Below are positions 11,304 to 19,776 of a DNA stretch of 64,000 nt, in pieces; the stretch's first letter is position 1, and every line of letters begins with the position of its first letter. This DNA is from Sulfurovum sp. (GTDB lineage Bacteria > Campylobacterota > Campylobacteria > Campylobacterales > Sulfurovaceae). The stretch spans positions 31,645-95,644 of the forward strand of contig JAMOTA010000044.1 of NCBI GenBank assembly GCA_027068435.1, written 5' to 3'. The notes beneath the pieces were generated by a model that worked only from the letters and a program-made list of their open reading frames with translations, did not search any database and was not told the DNA's origin. Made by a program: the position numbers and the translations under genes.

Positions 11304-11981
11304 ATGTTTAAGATTTTTTCTTTTTTTATTGTGATTATTTCTTTTGGCTATTCAAATTTATTTACTATTACAGATATAGCAGGTAATATAGTGCATTCAG
11401 AAGATATGAAACCTAAAAATAATGCTTCAATTAAACAAAAAGATACAGAATACTCTTATCAAGCTATCTATAATGAGTTACATAAAGCTGAAAATCTTGC
11501 TCGTCGTGCTGCTATAGCAAAAGAGAAAATAAAACACATTGCACAAGCTCAGCAACGGGCTAAAGAAAGAGGGCAAACTTACCGTATAACTAAAGCTGAT
11601 AGGAAAAAGTTATTAGAGTATGCCAAATATTTTAAAGGTGGTAAATATGTTTGGGGAGGTACAACACCACAAGGCTTTGACTGTTCTGGATATGTTCAGT
11701 ATCTTTATAAAAAAAATAATATCAACCTTCCACGTACTGCGTGGGCACAATCTAAAAAAGGAAAACTTGTAGAGATACATAGTTTACAAAAAGGTGATTT
11801 ACTTTTCTTTCTTACCGATAAAAAAAGAGGCATACCTGTCACCCATGTAGGAATATACTTAGGTGGAGGAGAATTTATACATGCTGCATCTAAAAAGAAG
11901 GGGATTATCATCTCCCCTATTTATTATGGATACTATGCCAATAAGTTTGTTTTAGCTAGAAGGATTATAGACCCTAGTTAA
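11304..11981 (+). CDS. NlpC/P60-family peptidoglycan hydrolase
   Basis: Exported cysteine peptidase of 225 residues that probably cleaves peptide stems of peptidoglycan. It has an N-terminal hydrophobic signal segment, an Ala/Lys-rich helical spacer, then an NlpC/P60 domain with Cys127 in FDCSGYVQ, His181 in THVGIYLG and a third polar position at His193 in FIHAAS. The ATG at 11304 is chosen over an in-frame ATG at 11289 because AAGGG at 11294-11298 is correctly spaced only from the later start. Its stop overlaps the convergent outer-membrane gene by four bases. Confidence 0.93.
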   Translation: MFKIFSFFIVIISFGYSNLFTITDIAGNIVHSEDMKPKNNASIKQKDTEYSYQAIYNELHKAENLARRAAIAKEKIKHIAQAQQRAKERGQTYRITKADRKKLLEYAKYFKGGKYVWGGTTPQGFDCSGYVQYLYKKNNINLPRTAWAQSKKGKLVEIHSLQKGDLLFFLTDKKRGIPVTHVGIYLGGGEFIHAASKKKGIIISPIYYGYYANKFVLARRIIDPS

Positions 11982-12808
11982 AAACTGTATCTCATCACTA
12001 AACCTATGTTTTGAACTTTTACATCTTTATTATGTATAGGTATCTCTGTGGCTTTTTGATAAATATATTTCAGATTTATATCTATATTATTAAAATGTCT
12101 TCCCAAACCAAACATATAGGTTTTATTAAACTCCATAGCGTGATGTTGTACTTTAAATCCATCATTCATCACAGCAAAAACACGTTCACCGAAAAATGCA
12201 CCTGTTCCAAAGTGGTACTCACCATAATGTACATGCAATTTTATTCCTGGAGAAAAGTAACTCTCTTTAGCATTTTTAGAAAAATTATTACTCTCTTTGT
12301 TATTAAGATAGAAGTATTTACCTAGCAAAATAAGTGAAGCATGTAAAGTACCAAAATCTTTTTTTAATTTATATTTTATATCTGTTTGATAAACATCAAA
12401 ATGATGATAATCACTTAAATATTGTGTGAACAAAAAATCTTTATATTGACACCCTAAACCATAAATATTTCCACCATCTGTCTCTTTCATCAAATTATCA
12501 TCTATCGTAGCATAACTTAGAGAAAACTTTGTAGTATCATTCCATAAAGAGGTATATTTAAAATAATACTTATTTACATTTAAATCATCACTAAGAGGTG
12601 GTTGAAATGTATCTGTATTTGTTCTTTCATAAGCTAATTGGTAGAGTGAATCCTCTGTCTTATGATTTACAGATAGAGTATAAACCTTACCCTCATCTTT
12701 CTTTTTTGAATTATCGAAGTTTAAATTTTCATAACCTATTTTAATCGTTGTATTTTCTGAATGAGCTATATTTAAAAATACAATTCCCGATAGTACTAAT
12801 CTTTTCAT
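11978..12808 (-). CDS. Putative outer-membrane beta-barrel protein
   Basis: 276 residues, function unknown. An N-terminal signal peptide (MKRLVLSGIVFLNIAHSE) is followed by many alternating polar and aromatic stretches such as YQLAYERTNTDTF and KFSLSYATID, typical of outer-membrane strands, and the protein ends in an aromatic residue (VMRYSF), the usual barrel-assembly signal. It is probably cotranscribed with the small Cys/His protein 57 bases upstream. I do not recognise a named family. An exported porin-like or autotransporter-barrel-like protein is the best description. Confidence 0.6.
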   Translation of the reverse strand: MKRLVLSGIVFLNIAHSENTTIKIGYENLNFDNSKKKDEGKVYTLSVNHKTEDSLYQLAYERTNTDTFQPPLSDDLNVNKYYFKYTSLWNDTTKFSLSYATIDDNLMKETDGGNIYGLGCQYKDFLFTQYLSDYHHFDVYQTDIKYKLKKDFGTLHASLILLGKYFYLNNKESNNFSKNAKESYFSPGIKLHVHYGEYHFGTGAFFGERVFAVMNDGFKVQHHAMEFNKTYMFGLGRHFNNIDINLKYIYQKATEIPIHNKDVKVQNIGLVMRYSF

Positions 12809-12865
12809 ACGTAATTTTTCCTTTATTAATCTTAATTATTCTATATCTCTAGGTAAAGTGTAAAA

Positions 12866-13150
12866 TTAACAAAATGGCGGAGCAGTACTATTGAAGCCTT
12901 TCAGTATTTTTTGAATAAAAAGATATTGATAAAATCTTACATTTTCATAGGCATATTCTATAGAGTCAATAATAATAAATATATGAGAAAGATCTCCACT
13001 GTGAAGAGTATTAATTACGACACATATATCACAATTATCTTGATGATTTAAGTCATAATCATGTATATGAGTGGCACTAATATAGGAGCTATTTAAGATA
13101 AGAAACACTATTATATAAAAGAAAAAATGCTTCAATACAACTCCCAACAA
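12866..13150 (-). CDS. Small exported protein with His/Cys cluster
   Basis: 94 residues: an N-terminal hydrophobic segment (about 8-24, signal or anchor), then a stretch with HIHDYDLNHQDNCDICV (residues 28-44) containing three His, two Cys and several acidic residues, a second hydrophobic part, and a C-terminus ending STAPPFC. The His/CxxC cluster and the final APP-type tail resemble DUF2946-like proteins found next to copper or TonB-linked outer-membrane proteins; this is inference only. It lies directly upstream of the outer-membrane barrel gene on the same strand, which fits a metal-linked envelope pair. Confidence 0.5.
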   Translation of the reverse strand: MLGVVLKHFFFYIIVFLILNSSYISATHIHDYDLNHQDNCDICVVINTLHSGDLSHIFIIIDSIEYAYENVRFYQYLFIQKILKGFNSTAPPFC

Positions 13151-13301
13151 TCAATTTTTCAAAGAGTATCATTATTTCTTAAATTCTTTCCTAAATTACT
13201 GTATAATAAGTACAAAGCGTGTTCTAATTCATAAAAACTAATTACTATTATTATATAATCCTATGAAAATAGTTATAAATCTTTCAATTAAAAGGCATAA
13301 A

Positions 13302-13697
13302 ATGAGTTTAAAGTATCTTGGTCAAAAAAATATATTGGTTGTAGAGGATGATGCATTTAATATACAACTTATTCGTTCTTTTTTAAATAAAATTTCTGAT
13401 ATGAAAATTATCTCCTCCTCTGATGGTTCTGAAGCTCTACAAATTATCAATTCTAAAAAGTACACTATTGATATGATTTTATTGGATTTACGTATGCCAA
13501 TTATGTCAGGTGAAGAGTTACTTACTCGCATTAGAAATCATGATGAGTATAATGATTTACCTATTTTAATTATATCTGTTGATGATGATAATAAAAATGA
13601 GTTACGTCAGTTAGGTGCAAATGATTTTATCCATAAACCTTTTAGGATAGATGACTTAGCACAGAAGATTTCAGAAAACTTTACAGAAAAAGTTTAA
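13302..13697 (+). CDS. Single-domain response regulator
   Basis: A stand-alone receiver domain of 131 residues with no output domain. The acidic pair is in VVEDDAFN, the phospho-acceptor Asp in MILLDLRMP, and the conserved lysine in FIHKPF. The ATG at 13302 has AAAAGG seven bases upstream and is preferred to the in-frame ATG at 13263, which lacks a site. The stop lies seven bases before the histidine kinase ATG, so the two are surely expressed together. It may take phosphate from that kinase or act as its input domain in trans. Confidence 0.93.
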   Translation: MSLKYLGQKNILVVEDDAFNIQLIRSFLNKISDMKIISSSDGSEALQIINSKKYTIDMILLDLRMPIMSGEELLTRIRNHDEYNDLPILIISVDDDNKNELRQLGANDFIHKPFRIDDLAQKISENFTEKV

Positions 13698-13704
13698 TAG
13701 TTTT

Positions 13705-15531
13705 ATGAATCTTCAACAAAAACAAGATCTGTTTATGGCTTCTATAAGCCATGAGCTTAGAACACCTCTTACTTCTATATTGGGTTATGGTGAACTGCTT
13801 AATAATACTCACCTAGATAGTAAACAGCAAGAGTACCTAAAACGTATGCTTCATAGTTCTAAATACTTACTCTCTTTAGTCGGTGACTTTTTAGACATTG
13901 TTAAATTTCAAAACAATGAAATAGATCTTGATTTAAAAGAGATTAGACTCCATACTGTACTTTCTGAATGTGCAGAAATTATCAAAACGAATCTTCATAA
14001 AGATATCAAATTTGAAACAGATATTCCTTTTTTAAACTATACTATCTTAGCTGATGATAGGCGTATTAAACAAGTCATGTTAAATCTACTCTCAAATGCA
14101 GCAAAATTTACCAAATCTGGTACGATTAAATTTTATGTAAAAGATATTATAGAGCTTGATAATGAGACTAAACTCACAGTCAATATAGAAGATAGTGGCA
14201 TGGGTATGTCAGAAGAGATACAAAAAGCCCTTTTTAACCCCTTTGTAACAGGTGACAGTACACAAGGTTTTGGGTTAGGTCTTTATATCTCACAAGAGAT
14301 TATTCGCCTTATGAAAGGGGAGATAAAAGTTACTTCCCAAGAGGGGAAAGGTAGCACGTTCTCTGTTACATTCCTTGTCAATAAGATTAAAAATAAAAAT
14401 ATCAGTCAGATACTTTTTAAAAAAAATATTTTGATGTTCTCTAATCAGAGTGTATTTAACCAAAATATTACAAATGCACTGAAAACCTTTAACAGTACAC
14501 TCCAATGTTACAGTCCTAACCAAAATATAGCTTCAAGTTTTAGAACTATTTTTGCATCTACATTAGAGTACCACATAGCTGTTTTTGACATGAATCATGT
14601 AAACTATGATGTCGCACCTATGATTTCTACTCTGAAAATGCTACATCCCTCTATCAAATGTATAGCACTACTTAAACAATATAGCTCTGTTCGTACATCT
14701 TATTTTGATAAAATTGTTCAAACACCTATATCAGTAGAAAATTTAATGTATGAGTTTGAGGAGTTATCTGCTATAGATAATAACCTTAAAAAAAATAACC
14801 AATACATAGATTTTTCTCATCTTCATGTACTCATTGTTGAAGATGTAGAGATGAGTCGTGATTATATAAAAGAGATGTTCTCCATCTCTTTTTCAATAGA
14901 ATGCGATACCGCGGTCAATGGAAAAGATGCCATCGAAAAAGTTAAACAGACTAATTACGATATTATTTTTATGGATGTAAGAATGCCTATTTTAAATGGT
15001 CTTAAAGCAACTAAAGAGATCCGTAAGTTTAATCAAAATGTACCTATTATCTGTATGAGTGCAGACGTACATGATAAAGATATACATGCAGCTAAAGACG
15101 CTGGAATGAATTCATTTATACAAAAACCACTAGACAAAGGTGAGATAATAGAGTGCCTACTAAGTCTTATTCCACAAGGAACAGCATACACCGTATCTCA
15201 TACAGTATCATTAAAAGAGATAGCTCACAAATACTTAGCTCAAAATTTTAATGAGGAAACTATTTTACTACTTCTTGAAAAATCTTCTCAAAGTATCGCT
15301 CTTTATATTGGGAACATTAAAGAGCATAGCAAGACTAATAATTATCAAAGCTTAGCAGATGATTTTCATGCATTTAAAGGACTACTAGGAAATCTTGGTC
15401 TTACAGATGAAGCTAAAACTACTTCTGAGCTACAACATACTTTTGAAGATGAAGATTCAAGCTATGATGTAGAAGAGAAGGTCACTTCTTTCCTAGAGAA
15501 AATGGAAATATTTTTAAATGATATAACCTAA
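13705..15531 (+). CDS. Soluble hybrid histidine kinase (HisKA-HATPase-degenerate REC-REC-HPt)
   Basis: 608 residues, no membrane span and no sensor domain: it starts almost at the HisKA domain, with the phospho-His at H16 in SHELRTP. The ATPase domain has the N box LLSNAAKFT (about 129-137), DSGMGM and GFGLGLY. About residues 238-352 resemble a receiver fold but lack the acidic pair and the lysine. A complete receiver follows (Asp424 in FMDVRMP, Lys474), then a C-terminal HPt domain with His555 in DFHAFKGLLG. It therefore contains a full internal phosphorelay. Input probably comes from the receiver protein encoded seven bases upstream. Confidence 0.93.
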   Translation: MNLQQKQDLFMASISHELRTPLTSILGYGELLNNTHLDSKQQEYLKRMLHSSKYLLSLVGDFLDIVKFQNNEIDLDLKEIRLHTVLSECAEIIKTNLHKDIKFETDIPFLNYTILADDRRIKQVMLNLLSNAAKFTKSGTIKFYVKDIIELDNETKLTVNIEDSGMGMSEEIQKALFNPFVTGDSTQGFGLGLYISQEIIRLMKGEIKVTSQEGKGSTFSVTFLVNKIKNKNISQILFKKNILMFSNQSVFNQNITNALKTFNSTLQCYSPNQNIASSFRTIFASTLEYHIAVFDMNHVNYDVAPMISTLKMLHPSIKCIALLKQYSSVRTSYFDKIVQTPISVENLMYEFEELSAIDNNLKKNNQYIDFSHLHVLIVEDVEMSRDYIKEMFSISFSIECDTAVNGKDAIEKVKQTNYDIIFMDVRMPILNGLKATKEIRKFNQNVPIICMSADVHDKDIHAAKDAGMNSFIQKPLDKGEIIECLLSLIPQGTAYTVSHTVSLKEIAHKYLAQNFNEETILLLLEKSSQSIALYIGNIKEHSKTNNYQSLADDFHAFKGLLGNLGLTDEAKTTSELQHTFEDEDSSYDVEEKVTSFLEKMEIFLNDIT

Positions 15532-15546
15532 GCCATATGCTTCAAG

Positions 15547-16104
15547 CTACAGACGTTGTAGCTTTTTTAAACCCTCTTTTACTAAAGAAGCAGTATCTCC
15601 TGTAGAACCTAAGAGGGCTTTTCTTATCGCCTCTTTTTTAAAGCCTAAACTCTCTAACGCCATAGTCGCCTCACCTAATGCTCCACTGTTTTCACTCTCT
15701 TGTGTACCATCTACAATAAAGTCAGCCAACTCCACCAAGATACGGCTCGCTGCCTTAGGTCCTATGCCAGGAACTCTTTTAAGCATAGGTACATCTTTTG
15801 AAGCGACTATCTTAGCAAAAATACTAGGGGTAAAAGTAGAACAGATAGCAAGTCCCACTTTAGGTCCTACTCCATTGATTTTGATAACAGTGTCAAACAT
15901 TCTCTTTTCATCCATATCTATAAAACCAAAAAGTAAATTGGCATCTTCACGGATTATCTGAGTAACATACAGTTTTACTTTTTTCTCTTGCATAAGCGAA
16001 GAGGTATTGACAGACACTTGCACTTCATACACTATACCATTTACATTTAAATGCACAAATGTTGGCTCTTTTCTCTCTACACTACCTTCTATACCTACTA
16101 TCAT
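15547..16104 (-). CDS. ruvA: Holliday junction DNA helicase subunit RuvA
   Basis: RuvA binds four-way junctions and guides RuvB during branch migration. The 185-residue protein starts [16 protein letters not shown] and has the helix-hairpin-helix blocks [14 protein letters not shown] and [16 protein letters not shown], with a C-terminal domain ending [12 protein letters not shown]. The open frame extends 22 codons further upstream, but the ATG at 16104 is preceded by AGGAG at ideal spacing and matches the family start, while the upstream extension includes half of a palindrome. A minus-strand TATAAT is at 16129-16134. ruvB is not in the window. Confidence 0.97.
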   Translation of the reverse strand: MIVGIEGSVERKEPTFVHLNVNGIVYEVQVSVNTSSLMQEKKVKLYVTQIIREDANLLFGFIDMDEKRMFDTVIKINGVGPKVGLAICSTFTPSIFAKIVASKDVPMLKRVPGIGPKAASRILVELADFIVDGTQESENSGALGEATMALESLGFKKEAIRKALLGSTGDTASLVKEGLKKLQRL

Positions 16105-16128
16105 ATCTTCTCCTAGTATTGGAATGCT

Positions 16129-16134
16129 ATTATA
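16129..16134 (-). promoter_or_regulatory. Probable ruvA -10 box
   Basis: Minus-strand TATAAT lies 24 bases upstream of the ruvA ATG. It also argues that the longer upstream reading frame is not translated. Confidence 0.5.
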
Positions 16135-16149
16135 ACTAACCGAATAAGA

Positions 16150-16192
16150 AAAAGAGGAAAAGTATGTCAAATTGACATACTTTTCCTCTTTT
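16150..16192. repeat. Perfect 43-base palindrome with 21-base arms
   Basis: Arms at 16150-16170 and 16172-16192 are exactly complementary around a single central base at 16171. Each arm reads AAAAGAGG at its outer end and TATGTCAA at its inner end. It lies between divergent ruvA and the hydrolase-murF pair, where no gene ends. The shape (A-tract, GC stem, T-tract) is that of a two-way intrinsic terminator, perhaps left from a lost gene, but an operator cannot be excluded. Confidence 0.9.
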
Positions 16193-16266
16193 AGTAAAGA
16201 TAGAGCTATCTAATAACAATCCTAATTGTTATATTTTAGTAGTCTATTTTATAGGGTGTTTTATGC

Positions 16267-16272
16267 TAAAAT
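16267..16272 (+). promoter_or_regulatory. Extended -10 promoter for hydrolase-murF
   Basis: TATGCTAAAAT at 16262-16272 matches the extended -10 (TGnTAAAAT) used by housekeeping sigma factor in this phylum, and lies 27 bases before the ATG at 16299. Confidence 0.55.
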
Positions 16273-16298
16273 AGCTCAAATTATTTTAATGGTAAATT

Positions 16299-17027
16299 AT
16301 GGCATCTAAAGAGATATATTATAACAATCAACCTTTTCAACTCTCCTATGAGTTAGTAAACCCTACTGCAAAACCTGTGCTACTTGTGCTTCATGGTTGG
16401 GGTAGTAACAAAGAGATAATGAAACAAGCATTTTCTAAAACACTAAGTGAGTACAAACATATCTACCTTGATATGCCTGGTTTTGGTAAAAGTAATAACG
16501 AGATGATACTTACAACGCAAGACTATGCAAACATAGTGCAACTCTTCTTAGATGAGCTTGGAGTAGAGGCAACCATAGCCATGGGGCACTCTTTTGGAGG
16601 TAAAGTCTCTACACTACTTTGTACTCCTTGTTTGGTACTTCTCTCTTCTGCTGGTATTATTACCCAAAAACCTTGGTCTGTAAAAGTGAAGATAGCTACT
16701 TTTAAACTACTCAAACCACTAGGTATGAAAAAGATACGAGAACTTTTTGTAGCTCCCGATGCTCAAGGTATGAGCCATGAGATGTATGAGACTTTTAAAA
16801 ATGTTGTTGATGAAGACTTTGAAGCTTCTTTTGCCAAGAGTCAAAGCAGCGCGTTATGTTTTTGGGGTAAAGAAGATACTGCTACTCCACTCTACACAGG
16901 TGAGAAGATAGCTAAACTCATCAAAAACTCTAACTTTTATCCACTAGATGGCGATCACTTTTTCTTTTTACAACATAAAGACTTTATCGCACAGACTATC
17001 ACAGAACAATGTAAAGGTATTCACTAA
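16299..17027 (+). CDS. Alpha/beta hydrolase encoded with murF
   Basis: 242 residues with an alpha/beta hydrolase fold. The oxyanion segment is LHGWGSNKE (about 31-39), the nucleophile elbow GHSFGG has Ser98, and the likely acid and base are Asp193 (WGKEDTATP) and His220 (DGDHFFF). Its final A is shared with the ATG of murF, giving tight coupling. A hydrolase in this position beside murF is known from Helicobacter, where it is annotated as a 2-hydroxy-6-oxohepta-dienoate hydrolase homologue. The real substrate is unknown; a cell-wall link is inferred from context only. Confidence 0.88.
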   Translation: MASKEIYYNNQPFQLSYELVNPTAKPVLLVLHGWGSNKEIMKQAFSKTLSEYKHIYLDMPGFGKSNNEMILTTQDYANIVQLFLDELGVEATIAMGHSFGGKVSTLLCTPCLVLLSSAGIITQKPWSVKVKIATFKLLKPLGMKKIRELFVAPDAQGMSHEMYETFKNVVDEDFEASFAKSQSSALCFWGKEDTATPLYTGEKIAKLIKNSNFYPLDGDHFFFLQHKDFIAQTITEQCKGIH

Positions 17028-18484
17028 TGTTACAGATTATCAACTCACTTTTTTACGCACTCTTTATTTTAGCTATGGGCTATTATTTCATCACTAACTT
17101 ACAATGGTACAGTTACAAACTAAGCCGTGTACTTTTTCATCATACTAAAACATGGTGGCACTTTGTCTACTTTTTAGTACCTTTTTCACTCTACATTTTT
17201 ATAGATGGCATAAGCGAATATAGTTTTGTAGTAGTCATAGCGTACCTTGCTCTGCTTTTTCAGTGGTACAAAGGACTTGACAAACCTCTTGTATGGACTG
17301 GAAGAGTCAAACGTTTTTACGCTGCGATGCTTCTTTTTACCATCTTTATGGCTGTAGCATTTAACCATTTTGCAGTTGTTATCCCTATATTTTTAGCTTA
17401 CTTTATCTCTATGTTTATTGAAAATATGCTCTTTCATGGCTTTAAAGTAAAAGCTGAAAAGAAGATAGAAGAGATGAGAGATATGACGGTTGTGGGTATC
17501 ACGGCTAGTTATGGAAAAACAAGTATCAAGAACTATGTTGAGCATCTACTTAAAGTCAAATACAGAACCTACGCTACTCCACGTTCTGTAAACACACTTG
17601 GTGGAGTGATGAAAGATGTCAATGACGACCTACCCCTAGATACAGAAGTTTATGTCGTTGAGATGGGTGCTAGAGGAGAAGGTGACATCGCAGAGATAAG
17701 TACCTTTGTAAACCCTCAATATGTAGTAGTAGGTAAAATAGGACCTGCACATATAGAGTACTTTAAAACCATAGAAAACATACGCAATACAAAAATGGAG
17801 ATACTTCAAACGCAAAGACTCAAAGAGGCATGGATACATGAGAGTGCTATGGTTAAACCTGAATCTATGGTACATACATTTGGCGAGAAGATTGAACTCA
17901 ACATTAGAGAGAACATCCCTGCACCTCAATACGTTATATCAGATATAGAAGCGACTTTAGATGAGACAAGTTTCACACTAGAGGGTACACGTTACTCTGC
18001 AAGTATCTTAGGTGCATTTAATGCTATGAACTTAGCAGCTGCTGTCTTAGTAGCCAAAGAGTTAGGACTTACAGATAACGAGATACAAAAACAACTCTCT
18101 ACCCTAAAACCTGTAGACCATAGACTCCAACGCATAGACGCAGGTGGAAAAGTTATTTTAGATGACTCTTTTAACGGTAACATAGATGGTATGATGGCTT
18201 CATTTGACTTAGCAAGTACGTTTAAAGGGCGTAAAGTGGTTATCACTCCAGGGCTTGTAGAGGTGGACGATGCACTCAATATACAAGTTGCAAAAAGAGC
18301 CAATGAAGTGTTTGATGTAGTCGTAGTAACAGGTGAGTTAAACTATGCCATATTTAAAGAGCATGTAGAGTCAAGTAAGTTAGTAAAACTCGCTTCCAAA
18401 AGTGAGATGGAAGCGATGCTTATAGAGCAAACTACAGTCGGTGACCTTATACTCTTTGCCAATGATGCACCGAGTTTTGTTTAG
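17027..18484 (+). CDS. murF: UDP-MurNAc-tripeptide--D-Ala-D-Ala ligase, membrane-anchored
   Basis: Mur ligase of 485 residues adding D-Ala-D-Ala to the UDP-MurNAc peptide precursor. About 130 N-terminal residues hold four hydrophobic helices not found in E. coli MurF, as in Helicobacter MurF. The ATP-binding loop reads GITASYGKTSIKN (about 157-169), followed by VVEMGARGEGDIAEIS and the central DDSFNGNIDGM block. The usual second glycine of the loop is replaced (ASYGKT instead of GSNGKT). It overlaps the hydrolase by one base. A ddl gene for its dipeptide substrate is not next to it. Confidence 0.9.
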   Translation: MLQIINSLFYALFILAMGYYFITNLQWYSYKLSRVLFHHTKTWWHFVYFLVPFSLYIFIDGISEYSFVVVIAYLALLFQWYKGLDKPLVWTGRVKRFYAAMLLFTIFMAVAFNHFAVVIPIFLAYFISMFIENMLFHGFKVKAEKKIEEMRDMTVVGITASYGKTSIKNYVEHLLKVKYRTYATPRSVNTLGGVMKDVNDDLPLDTEVYVVEMGARGEGDIAEISTFVNPQYVVVGKIGPAHIEYFKTIENIRNTKMEILQTQRLKEAWIHESAMVKPESMVHTFGEKIELNIRENIPAPQYVISDIEATLDETSFTLEGTRYSASILGAFNAMNLAAAVLVAKELGLTDNEIQKQLSTLKPVDHRLQRIDAGGKVILDDSFNGNIDGMMASFDLASTFKGRKVVITPGLVEVDDALNIQVAKRANEVFDVVVVTGELNYAIFKEHVESSKLVKLASKSEMEAMLIEQTTVGDLILFANDAPSFV

Positions 18485-18491
18485 CCCTTTA

Positions 18492-18920
18492 TTATTTACC
18501 CATTTTTCCAAAAAAGAGTTCATGTGTTGGACTCTTTAGGGTTATCCCCTCTACTCCGTTTCTTTTAGCCTTACTAATACTAAACCCCTCGTTTATAGTC
18601 TCATGTAACCTTTGACTTACATAGCTCTGTATCTTACCTCTACACGCCATTTTTGTACTTATAAGTCGAGAGCTTATGTTTGTGTCGTTGTTTACTTTTA
18701 ACACTCCAGAGATACGATTACACGCATCAAAACCACTTAATCTCATTTTATCTGAGTCAAAATCAAGTATCGCTCTTGCTTTTCTTACCTCCATACCATC
18801 CATAATACGCAAATGCCAGTTACCATTGATTTGAGATAAATCTATAGTTGGCACCTTTGCAAAAAGAGGCGAAACCATTAAAGCGGTGCAAACTGTTATG
18901 ATTATCTGCTTATAAGACAT
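18492..18920 (-). CDS. META-domain (HslJ-like) exported protein
   Basis: 142 residues with a signal peptide (MSYKQIIITVCTALMVSPLFA) and one META/HslJ domain. Diagnostic features are NGNWHL, the GFDACNRISG motif at about 58-67 and STKMAC near 88-93, whose two cysteines could form a disulfide. Proteins of this family are periplasmic or lipid-anchored and are linked to heat and drug stress in E. coli; the role here is not known. It is convergent with murF, eight bases apart. Confidence 0.8.
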   Translation of the reverse strand: MSYKQIIITVCTALMVSPLFAKVPTIDLSQINGNWHLRIMDGMEVRKARAILDFDSDKMRLSGFDACNRISGVLKVNNDTNISSRLISTKMACRGKIQSYVSQRLHETINEGFSISKAKRNGVEGITLKSPTHELFFGKMGK

Positions 18921-18981
18921 ATAAAACTTCCTTGTAAATCATTTTTTGATAGTATATTAAATATTATTTAATGGAGTATGT

Positions 18982-19776
18982 ATGAGATTTATATTTTCTT
19001 TACTTTTACTATGTTCAACACTCTTCGCCCAAGAGATACACCTCACAAAAAAACAAGCCAATTATATAGCCAAAAAAGTGTGGCAAAATGAAGGAGCTGG
19101 TCTTGACAAATACCTTGTTCACTGGAACGAAGGCGAAGCATTTGCCTCTGTAGGTATAGGGCATTTTATCTGGTTTAGTAAAGGACATACCGAGCGTTTT
19201 AGAGAAGTTTTTCCTATGGTTTTAGCATTTATGCAAACTAAAGGCGTTAAGATGCCCTCTTGGCTTACACCTACAACCCCTTTACCGTGGAACTCCAAAG
19301 CAGAGTTTTACCGTGCAAAAAAGAGTCATACAAAAAAACATACCCAACTCTTCAAATTTTTAAAATCTACCATGCCCTACCAAGCAGAGTTTATGGCTAG
19401 ACGTTTGAGTCAAGCTTTACCGCAAATATTGGACTCTATACACGACTCTCAAAAAAAAGCCCTTGTTAAAAAACATTTCAATGAAGTGATGTACCATAAA
19501 AATGGCACTGTTAACGAAAGAGGTCTATACATCTTACTAGACTACACCAACTTTAAAGGAGAAGGTACACTCAAAAGTGAACGCTATAAAGGACAAGGTT
19601 GGGGGCTACGACAAGTCCTAGAACACATGAACCCACAAGAGCCTAACAGACAAAAAGCCTTTGCCCTCTCTGCAAAAGCGATGCTAAGCAGACGTATTAA
19701 AAACTCTCCACCCACACGTGGCGAAGAGCGATGGCGTAAGGGGTGGAATATTAGATTAGACACCTACTGGAAATAA
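18982..19776 (+). CDS. Conserved exported protein, possibly lysozyme-like
   Basis: 264 residues with a signal peptide ending at LFAQ. The region NEGAGLDKYLVHWNEGEAFA followed by SVGIGHFIWF (about 36-65) is strongly patterned and resembles the catalytic Glu and GxGH stretch of lysozyme-type folds, but I could not confirm a family. The rest is rich in basic residues, including RRLSQALPQILDS and a C-terminal RWRKGWNIR. It overlaps the TRAP permease start by one base (TAATG), so the two are coupled. I do not assign an activity. Confidence 0.55.
   Translation: MRFIFSLLLLCSTLFAQEIHLTKKQANYIAKKVWQNEGAGLDKYLVHWNEGEAFASVGIGHFIWFSKGHTERFREVFPMVLAFMQTKGVKMPSWLTPTTPLPWNSKAEFYRAKKSHTKKHTQLFKFLKSTMPYQAEFMARRLSQALPQILDSIHDSQKKALVKKHFNEVMYHKNGTVNERGLYILLDYTNFKGEGTLKSERYKGQGWGLRQVLEHMNPQEPNRQKAFALSAKAMLSRRIKNSPPTRGEERWRKGWNIRLDTYWK

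Noticed and set aside
16105..16170. Twenty-two extra N-terminal codons for RuvA
   Set aside because: The extension runs through the ruvA -10 box and half of the palindrome, while the ATG at 16104 has an AGGAG site and the family's MIVG start.
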